Below are positions 1 to 10,570 of a stretch of 64,000 bases of DNA, one piece after another; positions within the stretch are counted from its first letter, which is position 1; the number at the start of each line of letters is the position of its first letter. Source of the DNA: Progne subis subis (lineage: Eukaryota; Chordata; Aves; Passeriformes; Hirundinidae). Both the position numbers and the translations under genes were made by a program. Under the pieces are notes generated by a model. It was not told where the DNA came from and ran no database searches. It saw only the letters and a program-made list of their open reading frames with translations. The stretch covers positions 1-64,000 of the forward strand of contig JAKJHU010000461.1 of assembly GCA_022316685.1 (NCBI GenBank). Direction: 5' to 3'.

Positions 1-1390
1 GGGGACCCCTTGGACCCTGCGGTTTATTCTTCCGTGGCTGCAAAACTCTGCCATCATCTTTGCCTTAGCCTTTACCTTTTCTTCATCCCTTCTACATATA
101 TCTGCTGTGTTTTTCTAACTAGTTCCTCTAGAGGCTTGTTCTGCCCCTCTTCATCTTTCTGTGCCCCTTTCCGTATGTCAGGCCAGGCCTTTGTAACAAA
201 TTGTACCTTCAACAGTGTGTCAAAGGCTGGTCCCTCCGGATCCATCCCCGTGTTTCCACAAGGCCTCTCTAATCCTCTCTAACCAGTGAGAGGGCTTTCA
301 TGTTTCTCCTGTTCTAAGGACATAGCCTCAGCTATGTTAGTTCTGGGAACTGCTGATTTCATTGCCCTAATTAAATAAACACGGTAATTGCAGAGGCGAG
401 CCAAACTGGTCTCCTCATTTGGGTTCCACTGGGGCTCCACCTGGGGGATGGCATCATCCACTGTAGGTACATTAGGTCCAGCCCCTGCTGCTGCTTGTGG
501 ATGTCATCCTCCCACAGCTGCCGAGCTTTCTGCAAAATCATTCATTTCTCTGATGACCCAAACAAAATCCCCAGGAGAAAATCCCAATCCTTCCATGTAT
601 AATCCGCGTTTCCTAAATATTCTATCTTTCCCCCCAGCCCTATGAGATCTAAATATGGGAGTAATTTTTTTCAACCCCTTATATCCTGGGTAGTAAGTGG
701 TACAATTACAAACCCAAACCCTCCCCCCTGATCCCCCAAAGGAACTTGGTGGAGTGGCATCTGGCGTACCCCTGTCTCTTGGGTCCGGGGGGCTTCTGAT
801 GTGCTCAATTGATTTCCTCTTCAAGTTCTATGTGGTGGTATGATAGGCTGCTCCTTCCCCTACACCATTCTTATTCTCAGGTGGGGCCGTAGGAACAACA
901 TTCCCCTGATCCCTTTGCTCTGGGAGTTGAGGATACAGGGGACCTGCAGCTGGTCCGCTTCAGCTGGCAACACTGGAGGACAAGACAGGGGAAAGTGCTG
1001 AAGAACATCCCAATTCTCACCAGTTCCCCTTTCCTCCCTTTTTTCCTCTTCTCCCTTTTGCTTTAACACATAGGTTTCTTTTGTTGCTTGTTTAAACCAT
1101 ATCAATCCACATTCTCTTTCAATCTATCTTTTCCAATTCTCCTCTAAACACTTCAACAAAATTCTACACAAACAAATTCTATCTGTTCCATAAGGTGGCC
1201 ACATAAGCCCCTTTGGCAACTTATACTCCAGCCACACAAAATAACAATATTTTACCATCATCTCCATAGTTACCACTGGGTGAATGCATAGTCTGTCCCA
1301 AGCCTCAGCATTCTCCCCAAGGGACTCTCTGGGGGTATTATGGGATCGTCATCCCTTTTGCTGGGGCCCCTTCCCGGGATTACCCTAGCA
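1..1390 (-). pseudogene. gag: gag remnant of ERV copy A
   Basis: Fragments match the gag of the complete copy at 37756-39347. One open piece (461-279) holds the capsid-like stretch DDAIPQVEPQWNPNEET, which is followed by a basic helix-rich capsid C-terminus in the sibling. Reading frames are broken by several single-base indels relative to the sibling, for example near 280-300, 640-660 and 1320-1335. It cannot encode Gag. The nucleocapsid and everything downstream are outside the window. Confidence 0.75.
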
Positions 1391-1882
1391 ACCCTCCATG
1401 GGTGCTGTGTTTCACCTGTGCTACCCTCCATGGGTGCTGTGTTTCACCTGTGCTGCCCTCCATGGTTGCTGTGTTTCACCTGTGCTACCCTCCATGGGTG
1501 CTGTGTTTCACCTGTGCTGCCCTCCATGGGTGCTGTGTTTCACCTGTGCTGCCCTCCATGGGTGCTGTGTTTCACCTGTGCTGTCCTCCATGGGTGCTGT
1601 GTTTTACCTGTGCTACCCTCCATGGGTGCTGTGTTTCACCTGTGCTACCCTCCATGGGTGCTGTGTTTCACCTGTGCTACCCTCCATGGGTGCTGTGTTT
1701 CACCTGTGATACCCTCCATGGGTGCTGTGTTTCACCTGTGCTACCCTCCATGGGTGCTGTGTTTCACCTGTGATACCCTCCATGGGTGCTGTGTTTCACC
1801 TGTGCTGCCCTCCATGGGTGCTGTGTTTCACCTGTGCTGCCCTCCATGGGTGCTGTGTTTCACCTGTGCTACCCTCCATGGG
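1391..1882. repeat. 32-bp minisatellite in the ERV leader / gag start (15 units)
   Basis: Fifteen exact-length 32-bp units run from 1391 to 1870, followed by a partial unit. Each unit contains CCATGG and TTTCACCTGTG. On the ERV coding strand every unit carries an ATG followed by codons for EGSTGETQHPW, i.e. the beginning of gag. Because 32 is not a multiple of three, long open frames appear on the plus strand (reading HLCCPPWVLCFTC and similar); these are artefacts of periodicity. Confidence 0.95.
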
Positions 1883-2118
1883 CGCCCTCCCAGGTTTGCT
1901 CCCCGAAGATCCCATTTTACTCACCAGTGAGATTTTCAGTGGTCCTTCCCTGCGGACTCTTCACGGACCCCCCTGGTCCGCCACTCGTCTGTCTCCTGGA
2001 CACTCTCGGGAACCCAATCGATCGCCCGGTGCCGGCCGCCACCAAGGGGAGCTGATCACCGAAACTGGGTGAGGCGCCTTCAGCTCCGCTCGCTGCCCGC
2101 CGCCCCGGACGGTGGAAA

Positions 2119-2136
2119 TATCCCGGACGAGTCCCA
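2119..2136 (-). other. ERV primer binding site, proline-tRNA-like
   Basis: On the minus strand this reads TGGGACTCGTCCGGGATA and starts four bases after the LTR end. The core CTCGTCCGGGAT is shared with the tRNA-Pro primer site of murine leukaemia virus and avian reticuloendotheliosis virus; the first bases differ. The same site is at 39939-39956. Confidence 0.6.
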
Positions 2137-2140
2137 GAAT

Positions 2141-2752
2141 TGTTAGGAAAATTAATCCACGCACACCAGAGGTTTATGTCCAAAAAGGAGACAGAGGAGT
2201 CCTTTTACTTTATTCGAATAAAGGGAGAGGCCATGGGACATTTCCCCTGGGGTCTCTCAGTTTTTCGGAGGACGCAGCCTCCTTTTTATCCAATTTCCTG
2301 GCCGCATTTCCTCTCTCTTTCCCCATCGGCTGAGGTACTTGAGAGGTACAGACTTCCCAAAATGCCAAGATTCCCCTTTTAATGCATAAACCCCCTAATT
2401 TTTCATTTTTATGGGATTTATGGGTTTTCCCCATTGTTGCTTTCATCTTTCAATATTCAATTTCATTACAAACCTATGGTTTGTTTGTAAAGGCAAGTAT
2501 CTTCTTTTCCATTCATCAATCAGTAGAATCCTTCCCATTGTTTCGCTTCTCTCTCAGTGCTAGTTTGATCTACCAGCAGACCCAGGGCTTGTTTGTAAAG
2601 ACAAATCTTGTCATTCCTCTCAGTGTTTGTGTTCTCCTTTCTCTCGTGCCTCTCTCTGCCTGCTCTCTTTGTCTCTCAGTGTCTCCCTCGACCCAGGGCA
2701 GCTCCCACCAATGACCCTGCCCTGATTTAATTCCCAATCCAGGGCTACAACA
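2141..2752 (-). mobile_element. Gamma-ERV 5' LTR (copy A)
   Basis: The element is about 612 bp, bounded by TGTTAGG on the left and CTACAACA on the right, so on its own strand it begins TG and ends CA. The left edge is fixed by the leader that follows it. A poly(A) signal lies in CTTTATTCGAATAAAG (2208-2223), a perfect 16-bp palindrome that gives AATAAA on both strands. Other copies: 18724-19344 (solo), 33283-33775 (shortened), 39961-40579, and an inverted piece at 58792-59289. Confidence 0.85.
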
Positions 2753-3015
2753 AGCATGGATGAAGTTCTGGAGACTGGCAGTGAAACGTCACTCTAGGAT
2801 CTTGCTGCACTCTGGTTTTGCCCCCTTATTCAGAGCTTTGCCTTCAAGGGCTGGAACAGATTTTCCTTGCTGGGAACTGGAATTCCAGAGTCTTGGAGTG
2901 TGTGCCATGCAGGAGCAGACAGACCAGGCTCCCACAGACTGGGATCTCATGGACTGGGATCCTACAGACTGGGCCTGCACAGACCGGGACCGAATGGATC
3001 AGGAACATCCAGACT
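2753..3015. other. Block D spacer right of the ERV LTR
   Basis: Non-coding sequence starting GATGAAGTTCTGGAGACTGG, also found at 19345-19600 and 40580-40840. It shades into the 15-bp CTGGGAT minisatellite. No gene is evident; the short open frames are not conserved in composition or length between copies. Confidence 0.6.
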
Positions 3016-3375
3016 GAGATGATGCAGACTGGGACCTCGTAGACTGGGATTGTACAGGTTGGGCTCACGTGGACTGGGATTGTACAGACTGGGATTGTAT
3101 GGGTTGGGATTACATGGACTGGGATAGTACAGACTGGGATTGTATGGGTTGGGATTACATGGACTGGGATTGTACAGACTGGGATTGTATGGGTTGGGTT
3201 CACCTGGACTGGGATTGTACAGACTGGGATTGTATGGGTTGGGATTACATGGACTGGGATTTACAGACTGGGATTGTACGCACTGGGATCCCATGGACTG
3301 GGATTTCACAGGCTGGGACCATCTGGATCAGAACCCTAGAGAATGGGATCATGCAAACTGGGATCATATGGACCA
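3016..3375. repeat. 15-bp CTGGGATTGTACAGA-type minisatellite
   Basis: Degenerate 15-bp units alternate between CTGGGATTGTACAGA and TTGGGATTACATGGA types. Fifteen bases equal five codons, so several frames stay open on both strands (TDWDCMGWDY, IPVCTIPVHV); these are not genes. Sister arrays are at 19610-20045 and 40850-41075, and a short inverted relative is at 12580-12720. Confidence 0.9.
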
Positions 3376-3690
3376 GGATGGTTGCACTGTAACGATGTGA
3401 ACTGAGGCGTTCCTGCCCTGCCCAGGGATCCCTCCCAGCCCCACCCGGGGGCACGGCCAAATGTTCCATTCCACTGCTGTGGAACGAACACAGCAGTCCT
3501 GGAGCCAATCCTGGAGCAATTCTGGTCTGATCTGGTCCGGTTCTGACCTCGGTGTCAGTCCCGGAGCGCTCCTGGTGCTGATTCCAGTCCCGGTGCCGAG
3601 CTCGATCCCGGAGCGGTTCTGGTCCCAGTCTCAATCTCGGTCCAGACGCGGTGCCAGTCTCGGTGCTGGTGCCGGTTTCAGTCCTGGGAT
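3376..3690. other. Block D linker, GC-rich, no gene seen
   Basis: Single-copy-like linker within block D, followed by degenerate GGTCCCGGTGCCGGT-type repeats. It matches 20050-20380. I see no gene. Confidence 0.5.
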
Positions 3691-4060
3691 ATACTGGGAG
3701 TGTCTGAGACCATAGGGGTGGTGACTGGGACCAAACTGGGAGAGACTGGCTATGTGCTGGGGGGAACTGGGACCATGCTGGGGACACTGGGAGCAAGTGG
3801 GAGTGACTGGGGCCCTGCTGGGAGAGACTGGGATCATACTGGGAGTGCCTAGGACTATGCTCGGGGCAACTGGGAGAACTGGGAACACACTGGACAAAAG
3901 ATTGACAAACTGGGAGTAACTGGGACTGTATTTGGGGCAAATGGCATCATAATTGGGAATGACTGGGAGTGACTGGGCTCACACTGGGAGCAACAGGGAT
4001 CAGGTTGGGAGTGAGGGGAAGTAACAGGTCTCCTGCTGGGAATAACTGGGCTCAACTAGG
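3691..4060. repeat. CTGGGAGTGACTGGGA-type minisatellite
   Basis: Irregular units of about 9-20 bp built on ACTGGGA. The same family occurs at 8690-8900, 20380-20745, 24236-25015, 30766-31030 and 61290-61560, and inverted at 14556-16725. Confidence 0.85.
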
Positions 4061-4820
4061 AGCAGCCACTTCCAGTACCAAGACCCCAAACCCCTTTCCG
4101 GCCATCCCACCCCTCCAGCCCCAGCAGCTCCTGCTGGGGTCCCGGCAATCCCAGGGGTCCCCCTCTCTTGGGTTCCCCTCTTTGCACTTCTGGGCTTCCT
4201 TTCTCCAGGGTCCTGCTTAGGGAAGCTGAGGCTTTCCCAGGGCTCCCCAAACCGGTGTCCCGCGCTGGTCCAAGAGCTGGAGGGCCCGGCCCGGGAAGCC
4301 CAACCCCCACCGCGGGGGGACCCGCATCCCCCGGCCCCCACCGGGGCTCTGCTGCCACCGGGACCCCCCAAAAACACATCCTGGGGAGCTCCTGATGTCT
4401 CCAACAGGAGAATCTGCTGTTCAGCTTTGGAACCCTGCAAGCTCCAAACATCCCACCCCCAAAAACCCCAAACCCAGGGACCCCCCGGGATATTTGGGTC
4501 CTCGTCCGCAATGGATGGGGGCTGGGTTGTTTCTGTTCCTGCTTCCCTCAGTGTGGGCTGGAGGTGATCTCCACAGAGCGGAGTTTCTGCTGGGGTCTCC
4601 GCAGCGCTCCTTGTTGCTCTTGGCTCGGATCAAGGTTTTCTGTGGTGATAATGGGAGGCAGGTCATGTCCATCCTCCTCCCCTTATGGGGGGTGCCCTGA
4701 TGGTCTCCATCCGTGCTTAGCTGGGTGCTGGGCTGGAGGTGGTCTCTGTGGAGCGGAGTCTGTGCTGGGGTCTCTGCAGCCCTCGTTGCTGGGCGGAAAG
4801 CGCGGAGCGGTGGGGAGAGG
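4061..4820. other. Block D GC-rich spacer with an internal approximate duplication
   Basis: Matches 20745-21500. Its first half (about 4050-4500) also occurs inverted at about 14050-14560. Within 4555-4800 a segment with GCGGAGTYTSTGCTGGGGTCT is present twice. Long minus-strand open frames here are low-complexity Pro/Ala/Gly sequence that differs between copies. No gene is supported. Confidence 0.5.
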
Positions 4821-5037
4821 AGGGGACGAGAGGGAGAGGGAGAGGGAGAGGGAGAGGGGAGGAGAGGAGAGGAGAGGAGAGGAGAGGAGAGGAGAGGAGA
4901 GGAGAGGAGAGGAGAGGAGAGGAGAGGAGAGAGGAGAGGAGAGGAGAGGAGAGGAGAGGAGAGGAGAGGAGAGGAGAGGAGAGGAGAGGAGAGGAGAGGA
5001 GAGGAGAGGAGAGGAGAGGAGAGGAGAGGAGGGAGAG
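4821..5037. repeat. Purine microsatellite, (GAGAGG)n turning into (GGAGA)n
   Basis: Starts as a few GAGAGG hexamers, then becomes a long GGAGA pentamer array with one interruption near 4931. The orthologous site in D2 (21500-21624) is a hexamer array throughout. The pure purine strand could adopt triplex or G-rich structures. Confidence 0.95.
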
Positions 5038-5040
5038 GAG

Positions 5041-5285
5041 CATGAACGCGGTTCCGCCCGCTCCGTTCGCCGGTGCCGCGCCGCCGCTTCCCCAAACCCT
5101 GTGTAAGCCCCGCCTTCCTCTTACGACAGCCAATGGGCGTCCTCCAGGAACAGCCTGAGGGGCGGAGCAAGCGGCGTTCCACGGTGCGAACCAACAGACA
5201 GGGGGCGTGACCAGAACACCACCGAGCGATCTGATTGGTCGGGAGGCGGAGGGTTCGAAAAGGGGCGGGGCTCGGGCCCGGGGTC
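5041..5285. promoter_or_regulatory. CpG-island promoter-like stretch
   Basis: Many CpGs, a CCAAT box (GCCAATGGGCG, about 5130), an inverted CCAAT (GATTGGTCG, about 5232) and a GC box (GGGGCGGGGC, about 5262). A second copy is at 21640-21880. No first exon can be assigned with confidence on either strand, so this is a promoter by composition only. Confidence 0.5.
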
Positions 5286-5665
5286 ACCCGAGGGATTTTG
5301 GGAGCAGCTCCAGGTGTCCCCAGTCCCTCTCCAGCTCTCCTGGAGCCCCTTCACGCCCTGCAAGGGGCTTCTGAGCTCTCCCTGCTCCTTTCCCTTCTCC
5401 AAGGGGAACATTCCAGCTCTCCCAGCCCGGCTCCAGAGGGCTCCAGTTCCTCTGGGCTTCGCCCCAGCAGCTCCCATCCTGCAGCTGGGCTCTCACCTGA
5501 GCGGGGCCCAGGGGCAGAATCCCCCCGCAGCCGCTGCCCACGCTGGGGCTCAGCCCAGGGCACCTTTGGCCTCATGTCCAGCCTCTCACCCACCCGCACG
5601 GTGCCCATGGCGGGAGCTGTGCAGGTGACATCATTGACACCAAATAAACCATCTCGCCCTGTTTC
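5286..5665 (+). other. Conserved duplicated module ending in a poly(A) signal
   Basis: Begins after the GC box and ends with ACCAAATAAACC (AATAAA at about 5643). D2 carries the same module at 21870-22235. Predicted proteins on either strand differ by frameshifts between copies, so it is more likely a transcribed non-coding or decayed 3' exon than a gene. The minus-strand frame starting MGTVRVGERLDM was considered but matches nothing I know. Confidence 0.35.
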
Positions 5666-6244
5666 TTTTATTTTTTAACTCAGTCCTGGTCACTCTCAGT
5701 TATCATTTTTGAGAATCGCATTTCTTTGGCAAGGCGAGGGCTGGTAGAGCCGTGCAGGTGCAAACAAAAAAGGATGAAAACCCGCAGAAATCAGCCGTGG
5801 GAAAAGGGTTCCAGCAACTTTGTGATGCTTTGGGGAATTTCAGCCTTTGGCACTGGTTACAGGTGCATCTAGGGTGGCTCAATTATGCTGGGCTGGGGTC
5901 TCTGGGGTCCCAGCCCCATCCCAGGGGTGCCCAGGCAGCTCCCTCAGCATTCCTGTGGGATAGCTGCTCTGGAGCAGGGCAATCCCCTCCTGGCTGGAGA
6001 ATTCACTGAGGACAGGGACAGGAGCTTGGGAAGGGGCTTCAAACTCAGGAAAGTGGGCAACTGGGGGCTCCTCATCATTTCAGCACCCTCCCCACTGGAG
6101 AGGGAATCCTCCAGGATTCTGGTTCTCCGGGCTGTTTCCCTTGGAAACATGGAATTCTATGGAATTCTATGCATCTGTCATCGTGCTGGTGTCAGAGGAG
6201 CTCACAGCCCCAGCCAGGTGAGCGCATTTCTGCCTGGCTGCTGC
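5666..6244. other. Block D spacer before CR1, no gene seen
   Basis: Matches 22236-22840 with scattered indels. Contains a small ATGGAATTCT direct repeat near 6150. No recognised gene. Confidence 0.5.
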
Positions 6245-6341
6245 CTTTGGACACGGCTGGACGGGGCTTGGAGCACCCGGGACAGTGGCAGGTGTCCCTG
6301 CCATGGCAGGGCTGCCACTGCCTGGGCTTTAAGGTCCCTTC
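6245..6341 (+). mobile_element. CR1 LINE 3' end, truncated
   Basis: Has the avian CR1 3' UTR wording (GGCAGGTGTCCCTGCCATGGC, then GGGCTTTAAGGTCCCTT). It stops abruptly at 6341, where the next element's TGTAAGAG begins. The D2 copy (22841-22975) continues further into CCAAACCATTCT. Confidence 0.6.
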
Positions 6342-7210
6342 TGTAAGAGTCGCTCTGAAGTTCCCCTCATTTGCCTCACGATCATTGCGAGGACCCCGAG
6401 GACCCCACTGCAGTTCTGGCCTGCTCGAGGTGGTGCTTGCCAATCGTCTGCAGGTGCATTTTCCTGTGTCACCACGCCACGGTGCACTGGCTTTGAGCAG
6501 TGTAATGGCAGTTTCTGTGCCTGAAGATTGCACCCGCTTCACGCTCCCTGCTTCACGACAATAGCTATGAATTTCCCCACCTCTTGGCCAATGAACTTTC
6601 TGGGGTAACTCTGGTGGTCCCCCACAGAAAATCCCTCATCTGCTTCACAGCCACTGTGACCAGACGGAGATCGAAGCCCCCTCCCAAGGACTGAGACTGA
6701 GACCTCGGTACGAAGCCCCTCCCAAGGACTGAGCACGAGACCCGTATAACCCCAGTACGGGCTGGGCTGACTTAACCAAAGTGAGATGTTTGCCTGCAGG
6801 TGTGGTCCTTGGACCAAGAAAGACAATGGCTCTCACTTTACTGCTGAGAACATGGGTCTACCTGTTCCCCCTTGGTGGCTTTCAATAGACTTATTACTTG
6901 TTCCCCCCGCGATGAAGGACTATAATAAAAACCCCTGAGTTAACCAGAGATTATGAGAGACCCTCCCCGACATGACAGGTGGATCCATCGCCCAGACCAC
7001 TGAGGACTTCAGCTCCACCTTTGTAGCTATATCCCCCCTTTCCTCTCTCGCTTTCTCCTATCTCTCTCTCTCTTAATCCCTCTATCGCATTTGCTTGTGG
7101 TCAATCAATAAAAGGTGCATTTGTTTTTGATTAATACTGAAATCCCCTCGTGTTGTGTTTTGCACTCTGAGATCAGTAAATGAACCATCTCAATCCTGCT
7201 TGTACGAGCG
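6342..7210 (+). mobile_element. LTR-like element (solo LTR, plus orientation)
   Basis: Starts with TGTAAGAG exactly where block D homology ends and finishes near 7200-7222 where the zinc-finger 3' flank begins. It has a TATA-like ACTATAATAAAAAC (about 6919) and, near its right end, CAATCAATAAAAGG (about 7103) as poly(A) signal. A repeated GAAGCCCCTCCCAAGGACTGAG lies near 6675-6735. It is absent from the other copies of both flanks. The right boundary is uncertain and no target-site duplication is seen. The family is not identified. Confidence 0.55.
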
Positions 7211-7315
7211 GATCGTGACCCAGGGCTCTGCCCAACGTGGGACCTCCAGTGGGGATGGAGTTGGAGCAGAGCACGAAGCTCTTCCTGCACTCAGGGGCAC
7301 TCACAGCGGCTTCCC

Positions 7316-8556
<1,241 letters not shown>

Positions 8557-8690
8557 CCTGCGAAGGTTGGGAATGGGAATCCTGTCTGGGGGGAGAACAA
8601 GGGATGAGCACGTTGAGTTTGAAGGTCTCTCTGCCCAAGTCCATCTCTAGAAGTCACTGGGCATCTGGGGTCCATAAAAAACAGGCAATT
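8557..8690 (-). other. ZNF1 upstream flank with splice acceptor
   Basis: Mirrors the sequence before ZNF2, ZNF3 and ZNF4. A pyrimidine-rich tract ending in CAG precedes the ATG-bearing exon, implying a further upstream non-coding exon that I cannot place. Confidence 0.5.
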
Positions 8691-8900
8691 GGGAGTGAGT
8701 GGATCTACACTGGGGGCAACTGGGAGTGACTGGGACCATGCTGAGAGGGACTGGGACTATTCCAGGGGAAACTGGGATCATACTGGGATCACAGTGGGAA
8801 CAGCTGCACCCATGCTGGGGAGAACTGGGATACACTGAGGGTGATGGGAATCATACTGGGATTGACTGGGAGTGGCTGTGAGCAACTGGAATCATGCTGA
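8690..8900. repeat. CTGGGA-type minisatellite upstream of ZNF1
   Basis: Irregular ACTGGGA-based units. It occupies the same position relative to the zinc-finger gene as the arrays at 30766-31030 and 61290-61560. Confidence 0.85.
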
Positions 8901-9475
8901 GTGTGGAGTCCCTGCAGCCCCTTGCCATAATACCTAGGGCCTGGCCTTGGCAGGACAGATCATAGAGTCACCTGCCCAGCCTGAGACAGAGAACTTCCCA
9001 ATGGGGCTCTGGACACGATGGTTTGCCTCAGTTTCTCCCCTCCCTGATTCCCCTGGCCCTTTGGGTTCTCCTTTCCTCTGGGTCTCCATTGCTTTGGGGT
9101 TCCCGGGGACTGGCCCCTTTTCCCTAGAGGACACTGACCTTTCCTGCCCTTTGCTCTGCCCCCGTGCCTCAAGGTCTTGGGCTGCTGAAGCTCACACTTG
9201 AGCTGCAGACCGGCACACGTGCTCCCCTTTCCAATCTGGATTCCCCTTGGGCTTCTGGAAATAAACCTGGCTGGAACTGATCCAGGGCAAGGCCTTCTGG
9301 CCTCTCCTTGCTGAGCTGCCCACGTGGCGTGTGTGCATGTGTGAGCTTGACTGCTTCGCCTGAGCTTCCCCAAGCGGCCTTTCCACCGCAGAGGCTTATC
9401 GGCTCTGGGCTTCAGCTCCACTCCCAAAAACCACAACGCAACACGCTTTGGCCCAAAATTACCCAAATGGGCCTA
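8901..9475. other. Module M: conserved duplicated spacer with poly(A) signal
   Basis: About 570 bp, very similar to 61561-62140 and, inverted, to 30186-30765. Contains GGAAATAAACCTGG (about 9259) as a possible poly(A) signal on the plus strand. Open frames on the minus strand (beginning MGNFGPKRVALWF in the longer version) are interrupted differently in each copy. No function recognised. Confidence 0.5.
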
Positions 9476-9935
9476 AAATCTCCAGCACCTGGACTGAGAC
9501 CCACACCAAGATCAGCACCAGAACCGGCACCAGCACCAAGACTCAGACCGACACCGAATCCGAGACCGGCACCGACAGCGGCGCTGCTCTGGGACGGGCA
9601 CCGAGACCAAGACTGGGACCAGAACCGACACCAGAACTGAGAGCGGCACCGCTGCAGCACCGGGACCAGGACCGGAACCAGTACACCGAACTGAGACCGG
9701 CGCCACAGAGGCACCGGACCGGGACTGACACCAAGACCGTAACTGACACCACAACTGGCACTGGCACCAAGACTGAGACCAAGACCGGCACCGGAACCAG
9801 CACCGAGACTGGCACCGCTCCGGGACTGGGACCCAGACTGAGACTGGCACTGGGAGCACTCCGGGACCAAGACTGACACCGCTACCGGCACTGGGACCTG
9901 GACTGCGCTGAGATCAACACTGAGACCGGGACTGA
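9476..9935. repeat. GC-rich degenerate (ACCGGCACCGAGACTG)-type array
   Basis: Short, highly degenerate units mixing ACCGGCACC, GAGACTG and CAGCACC. All frames are open for long stretches (Thr/Glu/Gly on one strand, Pro/Val/Ser/Cys on the other), which is a composition effect. Sister arrays: 29711-30185 and 62141-62610. Confidence 0.85.
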
Positions 9936-10570
9936 AGCCAGCAAAGAAGGGCTCAAAAGTCACCAAAAACACCCCTCAAGAGACCAAAAAGTGGCAGAAA
10001 ATGGCCCCAAATGATCAAAAACTGACAAGAAATGTACCCAAAATTACAAAAACGGCTCAAAATGACACAAAATGGCCCAAAAAGTCACCAAAAATCCCCT
10101 TTAAATGTACCCAAAAATGAGACAAAATTGCCCTAAATTACCCAATGTGACAGAAAACACACAATAATGGCCAAAAATGGCCCAAAAGTGACCAAAAATT
10201 ACTCTAAAGTGACAGGAAATGCCCCTAAATACTGCAGAATGGGGAGAACCCAGAAGGACACAGAATTCTAAAAATTCAAATCGCCCAGAATTGCATCAAA
10301 AAATCAAAATAAAAAAAAAAACAGAAAAAAACATCAAAAGTGCTAAGAAAAAAGCCTTGAAAATTCCTCCAAAAATGCCAGCAATATTCCCCAAATTTCA
10401 AAAAATTCCACCAAACCCAAAAAAAACACACAGAAAATGAAAAACAAAAAACAAACAAAGAATCAAGCAAGCAAACCCTTAAACTGCCCAGAAATATTTA
10501 AAATTCCCCCCCCAAATCCCCCGACCGCCCGGAATTCCCAAAATCCCTAAAAATTCCCAGAATTTCCTAC
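9936..10570. other. AT-rich word-repeat region flanking RAB4B-like exon 2 (downstream side)
   Basis: Runs of AAAATGGCCCAAAAGTGACC and AAAATTCC words. It matches 62611-63299 and, inverted, 29061-29710. On the RAB4B-like strand it would be intron 2, but no third exon is present. No gene. Confidence 0.6.

Larger units (their letters stand above)
1..2752 (-). mobile_element. Gammaretrovirus-like ERV, copy A: gag part, leader and 5' LTR, cut by the window edge
   Basis: Reading on the minus strand, the order from right to left is LTR, primer binding site, a 32-bp minisatellite, then gag-like sequence that runs off the window start. It is nearly identical to 37897-40579, which belongs to a complete copy of the same element, so the family assignment rests on that copy (protease, integrase and env remnants of gammaretroviral type). 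The two copies differ by small indels and by the number of minisatellite units. The element sits at the left of duplicated block D1. Its pol, env and 3' LTR would lie outside the window, if present. Confidence 0.85.

Noticed and set aside
1391..1882. CRISPR-like array
   Set aside because: Units are contiguous 32-bp tandem copies without unique spacers, inside a retroviral leader in a vertebrate genome.
1340..2072. Plus-strand frames of 100-196 codons rich in HLCCPPWVLCFTC repeats
   Set aside because: They are produced by the 32-bp minisatellite, which cycles through all three frames; no gene outside the array supports them.
2844..3400. Repeat proteins TDWDCMGWDY (plus) and IPVCTIPVHVIPTHT (minus)
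   Set aside because: The 15-bp unit equals five codons, so open frames persist on both strands by arithmetic; copies differ freely in length.
4421..5287. 288-codon minus-strand frame with a (LLSSP)n tract
   Set aside because: It is the purine microsatellite read on the other strand plus GC-rich flanks; the D2 copy gives a different (LPLP)n product.
5314..5628. 104-codon plus frame and minus frame MGTVRVGERLDM as real exons
   Set aside because: Frameshifted relative to each other in D1 and D2 and without a recognised domain; kept only as a poly(A)-signal module.
9412..9972. 186-codon minus-strand frame (VPVPVAVSVLVPECSQ)
   Set aside because: Degenerate GC array; equally open in other frames and on both strands.
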